From: Symsagittifera roscoffensis
Taxonomy: Eukaryota; Xenacoelomorpha; Acoela; Convolutidae
Length of the DNA stretch: 64,000 bases
Assembly: GCF_963678635.1 (NCBI RefSeq)
Contig: NC_087066.1
Coordinates: 34,415,301 to 34,479,300, forward strand
Reading direction: 5' to 3'
In this document: positions 56,891 through 64,000 of the stretch, in pieces
How the letters are laid out: each line of letters opens with the position of its first letter
Position numbering within the stretch: position 1 is the first letter of the stretch
Translations under genes and position numbers: made by a program
Notes under the pieces: model-generated
The model's database searches: none
Told to the model about the DNA's origin: nothing
Seen by the model: only the letters and a program-made list of their open reading frames with translations

Positions 56891-57659
56891 CTACAGCAGA
56901 GCACTTCATGAGACTTGACATTCACAAATATATGTACCTAGAAACAGAGCTTGATTTTGAACGAAGGTTTTAGCCGTGATGTATTCAACGGTGCTAAAAA
57001 AAGAAGACTACAGGACATTAAGACGACAAACGAGCGGTTCAAATTTGAGCGGTTCATATTTCACAGAAATACAATCGGAGAAATGTGTGTAGCGTCGCCA
57101 TAAAGATCATCAATAACTCTTGTCGTCTTAACAGTTGTCGTCTTATTTGCCGGACACCGTATTCAACAACGACGAAGTATGCACAACATGCAAATTACTC
57201 GGAAGGTGAGTGTGGCAATAATGACTGTGATATGACACTAAGATCACAATAGATCATTCAACATGAAAGAGCGCGGCTTACCTTCAGGATTAACATCAAA
57301 ACTCTGTAAAAAAAATTAAAGTGAACAAAACCTCGGCAAACATGATAGTGCAACATACAGCGGACTCTACAGCTCACGAACGGTTATTATTGACCAATGT
57401 TTTTAGAGCGTATTTTTTAAAACTATTTCAATACTACAAGTATCAATCAATCTACTTTTTGTCTTCTAACTTCGAAGAATACATGAAACCTTCTGCACGC
57501 CTTTGAGAGATCAACACAGTCTTCCAGAGCTATTTATTGTTTGGGAAAAAAAAACTTTAATACTTTAAAACATATCATCCATAAAGTTATTTGAATTCGT
57601 ATTACATGCCTCGCCTGTTTTTTTTTGTACAAAAAAAATTTCTCCATAGGTTTTCTCAC
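56891..57659. other. Intron with a possible microexon
   Basis: This intron separates two EC exons that join in phase as NQQTG|LVTTRMPLDRE. A 22-nt exon-like block lies inside it at 57282-57303 (see next entry). I see nothing else, apart from AT-rich filler and a short direct GAGCGGTTCA repeat near 57030. Confidence 0.55.
57282..57303 (-). other. Candidate 22-nt microexon (would introduce a stop)
   Basis: On the minus strand a long pyrimidine tract ending TTTACAG is followed by 22 nt and then a strong donor GAAG|GTAAGC. Read alone in phase 0 the block gives SFDVNPEG, which looks like an EC strand. The flanking exons, however, already join perfectly in phase 1. Including the block would read GAG TTT TGA, a stop. 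It is either a poison microexon or chance splice-site pairing. Confidence 0.4.
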
Positions 57660-57996
57660 CTGTCTGCTGATTAATCGTGAACCACGTCAGCTCATTACCA
57701 GATTCGATTTGGTAAATCACACTGTTCGTCGAGTCATTTTCGATAATTGCTTCTACTTGCTCAATGAGACTGCCTGTGGGGACGTCCTCTGCCACTTGCA
57801 CAGTATAGTTGGCTTGGGTAAACTGGGGCACCAACTGGGTGACCCGAGTGACTACAAAGGTCACTGTCTCCACTGCCGATTTCTTCGGGTTACCATTGTC
57901 GATACACACCAGCTGGAGGCTAAACTGGGAGTCTAGTCTGGAGTCCACGTCTTCGACCAGCACTGTATTCCACGTCGAACTAGTTACCTGCTGGAT
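57660..57996 (-). CDS. Cadherin exon
   Basis: A 337-nt exon with acceptor CTTTTGTAG and donor GACAG|GTGAGA. It starts in phase 0 (IQQVTSSTWN) and contains EC elements LVEDVDSRLDSQF, CIDNGNPKKS, a degenerate linker VTRVTQLVPQF, YTVQVAEDVPTGS and FTINQQTG. It ends in phase 1, matching the large exon. Confidence 0.9.
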
Positions 57997-58203
57997 CTAC
58001 AAAAGTTTGAGAAGGTGCATAGATCCGAAGGTGCATAAAATAATTTACAGCCGAATTGAAACTACTTGAAGACAACATAGCTGAAAAACATTAAGAACTA
58101 TAGAAGTCACTCGTTTTCGATGCCTGAAACCTAAACCTGATCTGTGATGGCTGAAGTATTTTTTAGCTGTAGCTTTGTGACATTCCTAATGAGTTATTCT
58201 CAC

Positions 58204-58450
58204 CTTGAAGGGTAATGGAGCCTGGTCTTCTTGGAAGTGGAACAGGCTGACAGTGCCTGCATTTGCCTCATCTTTGTCAATGCACTGAATGGAACAAATT
58301 AATCCATCTACTTCAGTATCTTCCGGTAACGGCACTACGTTTGTGTTGTCCACAGCTCCTATTATTGTGATCTCTGGAGCATGTGCATTTGCCGTATAGA
58401 ATAGGACATGTACTCGACATTGGCTTTTCTGAGAAGGGCTTCCCGAGTCC
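58204..58450 (-). CDS. Cadherin exon
   Basis: A 247-nt exon with acceptor CGTTTTAG and donor TTCAAG|GTGAGA. Its first base completes the Arg codon begun by the upstream exon across a GC-AG intron, reading VAARDSGSPSQKS. It then has VLFYTANAHAPEI, a linker without the DxNDN motif, and the next EC start, with LPEDTEVDGLIC and IDKDEANAG. Confidence 0.9.
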
Positions 58451-58464
58451 CTAAAACGATGAAT

Positions 58465-58510
58465 TAATTGACACGGCGAAGCAGACCTTCGCACCACTTG
58501 CGAAACAGCT
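58465..58510 (+). repeat. Palindromic repeat module
   Basis: This is one of six short copies (about 1490, 1805, 4235, 6450, 24235 and here) with the shape (C)AGAGGC-GAAGCT-AGCTTCGC-ACCACTTGCGA, all in this orientation. The core is self-complementary. At 4.2 kb it lies at the tail of a tRNA-like SINE. Elsewhere it stands alone. Confidence 0.55.
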
Positions 58511-58849
58511 CAAACATAGCATGGCAGCTCACCGAAAGATATTCAGACAAAAAGCGTACGACCGAAAAATCATCGATTAAACGACGAAAAAAATTATCTC
58601 CCAAAAATTCATGCGTTTGTCTCTAGTGAAGTTGAATTGTAGGAAAACATGAGGAGAAATGTTGTAGATTATCAGCGTTAAATGGGTATTAAATTAAAAT
58701 TATAGAAGCGGAAACTAAGCAATCAATACTTGGGCAGACGCTCATTGAGCCAAAAAAAATTAATAAGACCTTCAAAAACTTGAAAATTTCAATATATATA
58801 AATAAATAAATGTACAAATTAGAATTATGTATACAAACATTATATAAAC

Positions 58850-59345
58850 ATTATTATGGATTTAGGAAAAAAATAATGAACGCAAGTAAACATAAAGAAA
58901 AAACCTCCACTTTCTGTGTTGAAAAAACCTAAACTTTTGAATTACAAAGAAAAAAAATAGATGTCCTTTAAGCTCTTTGAATTTCTAGAACTATTTGCAA
59001 TTGGCGCTTTTTTGATAACATTACCCAAAAGAAAATTGGATCAACAGATAAAGTGTTTATTCCGCTGGAAATCTAAGAAATAATTTCAACTTTCGAAACT
59101 AGAAATCGTTCACATTTTTTGCGCCATTTCCACGTTCGTATTTGAAGAGTGCTATTTACGTCACTTTCAGCAGATGAATTTCGATTGAACTCAAATCATA
59201 TATACCCAAGTGCATTCTTAAATGCATTATTATGCCTGAATGCACATCTGTAATTTTTAGGGAGTTTAAAGACTTTTTCCACAAAACAAAAAAATACTTC
59301 TATACCAAGACTTATATAAGAGTCTTCACTACTTTCATTACTCTT
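58850..59345 (+). repeat. Dispersed ~400-bp repeat copy
   Basis: It carries GGAAAAAAATAATGAACGCA, CAACAGATAAAGTGTTTATTCC and ends near CTTATATAAGAGTCTTCACT. It is followed at once by another copy. Confidence 0.6.
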
Positions 59346-59349
59346 CATA

Positions 59350-59645
59350 AAATCAACTCAAATTGAGAAACCTGGATCATTAGGTCAAAAATAGAAGACG
59401 ATCATGTTTTTCGTAACTTTACACTTTCGTAAATGGAGTGCGCAGCTCACTTAAATTTTTCCGAGATGAAAATGAATTGATCTCAAAAAATGCATATATA
59501 TCTAGAAGCATTTATAAATGTATTCATATGTATAAATGCACTTCTGTAAAATATTGGAGCATTTTAAGACTTTTCCTAAAAAACCAAAAAAAAAAACTAT
59601 CACGATCTATATAAGAGTCTGAACTACGTTCATCGACTCTAATAA
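59350..59645 (+). repeat. Dispersed repeat copy (partial)
   Basis: This partial copy starts at CAAATTGAGAAACCTGGATC and ends near CTATATAAGAGTCTGAACTA. It lacks the 5' third of the repeat. Confidence 0.55.
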
Positions 59646-59879
59646 TTAAAACCATCGTCGAACCACAAGCCATTCACGTTTTTCACGCCATTTCTGTCTT
59701 GGAGAGCGTAATTTGGTTTCTTTTTTGAGAGCGTAATTTGTTTTTTTTAGCAAACACATTTGAACTGAGCTTCAAAAATTAATCAAAAGTCAAACCGCAA
59801 AGGACCAATTTTGGTATTAACAAATTCAAACGAATTTTTCGAAAAACAGAAGAAGGCCTATTCCAGTATCTTCATTGCG

Positions 59880-60290
59880 TTCAAAAACAAAAAGATAGCT
59901 GACAGACAGTTGGAAAAGTGTAAGGAACAAAAAAAACCTTGAAAAAACTTTCAAAGAAAAGAATATATCACGTTGAGGCTCTTTGAGTTTCAAATACTGT
60001 TTATGCTACCGATATTTTTTTCATTAAGTTATCCCATTTAGAGAAAAACTGGATCATAAGGCAATTTTTCTTGCTGGGAATTGAGAAATATTATGTCCAT
60101 TTTTGAAACTAGAAGTCGATCGTGTTTTTGTGACCTTTTCACTTTTGTTGCTCGATGGTGGAGTTTGCCTTCACTTAAGAAAGGAAATGAATTGAACATA
60201 AAGAGAAATCATATGTGAAACCGCCAAAAACCAACAAAAAATCATCAAGACCTATATAACTGAAAAAAATATATCTCATTCTTTTACACT
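59880..60290 (+). repeat. Dispersed ~400-bp repeat copy
   Basis: It starts near TAGCTGACAGACAGTTGGAA and includes CATTTAGAGAAAAACTGGAT and TTGCTCGATGGTGGAGTTTG. It ends close to a cadherin exon in the same intron as the two previous copies. Confidence 0.6.
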
Positions 60291-60539
60291 TAAAAAAAGA
60301 TTTCGACAACTAAAGTTTTTGCACTGTTAACGCTTTCTAATCGCAAGCATTAAAAGATTACTAATATCAACCATCTAACGCCGTTAAAGAAAGCTTTAAT
60401 CAAAATTTGCCTTTCATTATTGTATTTGCTGTTCCCGACTAGAAAGAGTTAAATCAAATTATAAGGCCACCGGTAACGAAAAGTCATCCGCAAAAGGCTC
60501 GTTTTAAAAGGCTTCGCAAAATATGAAACATGGACTTGC

Positions 60540-60721
60540 CTAGCAGCAACTGTTACAATTTCTGAGTAATTGCTGCTCGATTCGAACTCCCTTGTCACAG
60601 TCAGTCGCCCCGACTGAGGAGAAACGGAAAAAAGGCCAGTAGATTGTCCAGAATTTGACGTTGTTTCCACAAAATATGACACTGCTCCGTTATTACCACT
60701 GTCTACGTCAGTCGCTTCGAC
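60540..60721 (-). CDS. Cadherin exon with GC donor
   Basis: A 182-nt exon. The acceptor is TTTGCAG and the exon reads VEATDVDSGNNGAVSYF in phase 0, then FSVSPQSGRLTV and ends VTVAAR. The donor is GCTAG|GCAAGT, a GC-AG intron start. The only nearby GT donor (CAA|GTCCAT) would put the next exon out of frame. The GC donor restores VAARDSGSP exactly. Confidence 0.9.
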
Positions 60722-60941
60722 CTGCAAACAACAAATTTTACGCTTCAAAAATTATGAATCCCTATTCTATCAAGGTCATCCAAGTTTCGCAATGACCTTG
60801 ATTTCAAGACCTAGCAAAGTTTGCTAGTGGTATTAAACTTGAGCAGTCATTTCATAGTTTATAATTCGGTCAAAACGAAGAAAAAAGAAAACAAGAAAAG
60901 TGGCGATAAAAAAAGAAGATAAAGAAGAGACGACATCTTAC

Positions 60942-61309
60942 CTGAACCAGTAAAGAATCCTTTGCCACGGGTATTTTAAAAGACACGTAATAATCAGTGA
61001 TGGCAAAAAGTGGCGCATTGTCATTCACATCACCGACATTAACACTGATAGTCAGGACAGCAGGAGGATTTGGTGCTGAACCTATCAACTCTGAAAGCGG
61101 GGTGTCCTGAGTTTGGAGGCTACCGTCGAAAGCGTACAGTTCAAATTCGTACAACTCGGTTGTTTCTCGATCTAGCGCTTCTACCAATTTCAGACTGAGA
61201 GAGTAGGAGGATTGTGACTGCACGACTGTATGAAGTTCAAACACATTCGACAAGCCTGAGAAAACAATGCCAATAAACTTTGCAGCAATTTGAGCTGTCC
61301 GGCGATTCG
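60942..61309 (-). CDS. Cadherin exon
   Basis: A 368-nt exon. I chose the acceptor TTTTGGTAG at 61310, because it alone gives phase 1 to match exon 1. It encodes ANRRTAQIAAKF, ALDRETTELYEFELYAFDG, then a clear linker NVGDVNDNAPLF, and ends DSLLVQ in phase 0. The donor is CAG|GTAAGA. Confidence 0.9.
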
Positions 61310-61409
61310 CTACCAAAATCTATCTACCCATATTTATCTATCTATACTTTAATTTTATCATTATTTTCATTATTAAGAGCTCGGGGCAGCTAGCTATGAG
61401 CAATACCAT

Positions 61410-61750
61410 TGAACGTAGCCAACTGACAGTCGGAAAAGAGCGATGAACGCAAGAAAAGAAAAAACACTGACTTTGTTGAAAAATCTCAACTTACAAATTT
61501 CGAAGATAAAAATAGATGCACTTTAACTTCTTTGAATTTCTAGAACATTTTATGATTGGCGCTTTTTAGATAACATTGACTTGACTTCGAAATCAGGATC
61601 AATAAGTAAAATTTTTATTCCGCAGGAAATCTATAAATTAAATTCTACTTTCGAAATTAGAAATTGTTCGTTTTTTCGCGCCATTTTCACGCTCTTATTT
61701 ACATAACTTTCAGCAGATTAATTTCAATTTATAATAAAACCGGCAATTCG
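61410..61750 (+). repeat. Dispersed ~400-bp repeat copy
   Basis: It starts CGTAGCCAACTGACAGTCGG and includes GACTTCGAAATCAGGATCAA. It lies in the first long intron with the usual orientation. Confidence 0.6.
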
Positions 61751-63402
61751 TAAAAACTAAAACCTAGAGCCAATAAGCAGAAAATCAACCAAAATGTACT
61801 GCTAAAATGTACTGCTTATATATTATCACCGAGTTCTTTCTAAGTACCTAATGCAAGACCCCATCGGAAATCAAACCGACTTGTATCAAATTTGTCTGGA
61901 AATTGTATCAATTTGTCTGAAAATTGTATCAAAATGTCTGGAATAAAAATCATTTTTAACACAAATAAAACGTCAAAAAAACAATTGAACGTTAAAATTG
62001 CATCAGAACAAAAAGTACGTAGCGGTAACCACCCAAAATCTTTTAAAAGTATCCGTGCAACAGGAACTAAGCCGAAAAAATGAAGAGGCGGAAGATTGCG
62101 GACGAAAAAACGAGGCAGACTTTTTGCTTGGAATAGCTTTATGAGACATTGTTCAACTAAAAAATTTTGGCGATTACAACTGACTTAAGCCGAAAAGCGG
62201 TTAAGTGCGAACTCACCAGAAAGCATTAGAAAACTGAAGCAAAAAAACGTTTTGAAGTAAATGGCTTTAGGTAAATTATAGAATCAACGTACTGATTCTT
62301 TCAATTCACAGCAGACAACTTATAACCTGTTTAAGCAGATCTTACAACCAAAAGAACAAATGTTTGAACCAATTTTATAACTTGAATTGAAAAACAAAAA
62401 CTACAAAAAACAACTTTTTGTTTAATTTTTGACTTCATATAAAAAGTCTAGGAGGTTGATCAAAATTCTTGATTCTCATTTAATAAATTCAATCACTCAC
62501 ATATAATACCAAAGGAAGCTATTCGTTAAAAAAGCGTTAGGAAAGTAAGCCGACAAGGTAATAGCCAGACGATCTCAGTACCAAAACTGCACCAAATAAT
62601 TTGGAATCCTACAAAAACTCATTTGCAACTCTTAACGTACCACAATTAAACGCCGCGTCGTAACTGCGTGGAGCTGAAACATTTATCATAAGCAACCATG
62701 GACTTTTCACCATTTAATTCTTCTGTGCCTAAAGTTAATTACAGAAAAATGTCTAGTACCCGATTGCAATACCCTCGCTTATCGCAAGGGGAAAAAATAA
62801 CTTTAAAAAAGTATTGACGTCCTCCTCAAAACATTTAGACAGCATGTTTCTTTTGCTCATTAAACGACTGGAAAAGATGCAGCTCAATCGACACTTTTCA
62901 AACCGAAGACAGGATGAAAAACTAAAAGGAAACATATACTGATATATGGAATACTGATATACAACCAACAAAAAAAAACAAATTTCGAATAGAACGGGCA
63001 TTTAAGATGCAGAAAGGCCCAAATTGTGTCTGTTAGTAGACGAAAATACAGATTTGGAGATGACCACCAACTTGAGTCATCGTGTGAACCTAGTTATTAA
63101 CGGGAAAAAAGTCTAGCACCTAGTTCCGACAACCTCTAGCAGCCGGTTCCAACAACCTTGTTTATCGCAAGGGTAATATCTTTGATCGATTTCTCAAAAG
63201 TTAAACGTGTTGGATAATCAGCGGATATAGTCAGATAGGCTGTTAACCTACCGAATCTAACATGAACAATAATGTGCGATTTCCTTCAAAAAAAAACTCA
63301 CCTGACTTTCTAACAACAAGAAGCTCACGAGTGCATGCAATGCTATTCAGCAAATTCGATAAACATTCAGGGACCTATCAGCGATAAAGGCAATTGCTTT
63401 AC
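61751..63402. other. Rest of the first intron
   Basis: No exon is visible. It contains two copies of the motif around GTCTAGTACCCGATTGC...CTTATCGCAAGGG (about 62745-62795 and 63100-63180), the second with an internal duplication. A direct repeat of TTGTCTGGAAATTGTATCAA type lies at about 61890-61935. Confidence 0.5.
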
Positions 63403-63936
63403 CTTCAAATACATAGCTATTGTGATTGATTCCATTGTCGCCGAAGTCAGAGTCAGTAGCCACCGGAATTGGAATGGCAAAGCCTACAGTCTCATCTTCT
63501 GGCACCACTAACACTAGGTTGCTATCAGGGAAAGCCGGTGCATTGTCATTTATATCTAATACATTAACAGCTACAGAGAAAGCCTGGATTTGCTCCCCAG
63601 ACTCGGGCTCCGAGAGGATTAGGAGCTCGTAAAAATTGGAGCCGTCACCAAGCGTTTCCCTGTCAATCACGACTGCATTTCGCAACTCGCGCGTCGTTGA
63701 GTTCAATTGAAACACCTCAAACAGCACAAGTTTGGTTCCTCCGATTTCAGTTCTGTCTATTCGATAACTCTTTGTGCTATCTAGCTGCTCAATTGTTCCA
63801 ATCAAAGTCCCCACCGGTTCCTCTTCATATGTCCAAAACTGAATTGCAATGTCTGGGCTCGATAAACAGACAAAATTCAACCTCAGCAAGCTGAGCAACA
63901 GTGAAACCCAAACAACTCTCATTCGATCATTGAGCT
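63403..63936 (-). CDS. First coding exon of the giant cadherin, with signal peptide
   Basis: Translation starts at 63922 (ATG = 63922-63920). Residues 1 to about 20 are a signal peptide (VVWVSLLLSLL core). EC1 follows with YEEEPVGTLIGT, VIDRETLGD and the linker LDINDNAPAF, and then the start of EC2 with VPEDETVG and ATDSDFGDNG. The donor is GAAG|GTAAAG, phase 1. On the 5' side a good acceptor, TCTCATTTTCAG, lies at 63937-63938, leaving a 14-nt leader. That implies either an upstream non-coding exon or a spliced leader. A three-codon upstream ORF (63919-63930) ends with its TGA overlapping the start codon. Confidence 0.9.
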
Positions 63937-64000
63937 CTGAAAATGAGATAACATATTAAAAAAACAACGGCTAACTTAAAATTTTCTACGAAACAAACAC
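63937..64000 (-). promoter_or_regulatory. 3' splice acceptor upstream of the start codon
   Basis: On the minus strand a T-rich run (TTGTTTTTTTAATATG) is followed by TCTCATTTTCAG directly before the 14-nt leader. This is a strong acceptor with no donor visible in the window. Confidence 0.6.

Noticed and set aside
60534-60535. GT donor (CAA|GTCCAT) for the 60540-60721 exon
   Set aside because: It has poor consensus and would shift the next exon out of frame, whereas the GC donor three bases earlier fits exactly.

Overview
The window is nuclear DNA of an invertebrate animal. It is AT-rich, and its one host gene is split by introns with GT-AG borders (one GC-AG). That gene encodes a giant non-classical cadherin, and the rest is transposable elements and satellite DNA. 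A strong 3' splice acceptor only 14 nt before the cadherin start codon would fit a spliced-leader organism, such as a tunicate, flatworm or nematode. I cannot place the species.

Host gene. One gene on the minus strand fills the window from about 63,936 down to position 1 and runs off the left edge. I could chain sixteen exons with matching phases at every junction: 63403-63936, 60942-61309, 60540-60721, 58204-58450, 57660-57996, 52322-56890, 24001-24194, 23607-23790, 22326-23096, 21806-22070, 21310-21572, 19844-21085, 19522-19655, 6211-6400, 999-1124 and 1-336. Together they give about 3,300 codons. They hold a signal peptide and then only cadherin (EC) repeats, as in Fat, Dachsous or Cadherin-23 type proteins. 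No membrane span or cytoplasmic tail is reached.

Intron contents, left to right. The 1125-6210 intron holds a broken Mutator-like (MULE) transposon (2011-3769) with clear terminal inverted repeats and a 10-bp target duplication, then a field of tRNA-derived SINE-like fragments. The 6401-19521 intron holds a nine-unit satellite array of about 1.25 kb per unit (7019-18236). The 24195-52321 intron is 28 kb and is mostly a very large LTR retroelement lying antisense to the gene. The right-hand introns (56.9-63.4 kb) carry a dispersed repeat of about 400 bp whose relatives also make up part of the satellite unit.

The LTR element. From LTR start to LTR start it spans 25732-46070, about 20.3 kb, of which 1.94 kb is an internal tandem duplication. 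It is a Ty3/gypsy-class element, recognised by a CCHC gag knuckle, DSG protease, RT, RNase H and a D,D35E integrase with a GPY/F end. It has an envelope-like glycoprotein gene and an unusual set of extra frames: two before gag (a basic 155-aa protein and one of about 420 aa), a small membrane protein and a Pro/Ser-rich frame before env, a 602-aa frame after env followed at once by a spliceosomal-looking intron, and a 0.5-kb stretch open on both strands before the 3' LTR. The second LTR runs straight into the first 4.9 kb of a second copy (46071-50967), so the arrangement is LTR-body-LTR-partial body. The copy is decayed: pol, env and several other frames carry stops and frameshifts. The 602-aa frame and gag-pro are intact.
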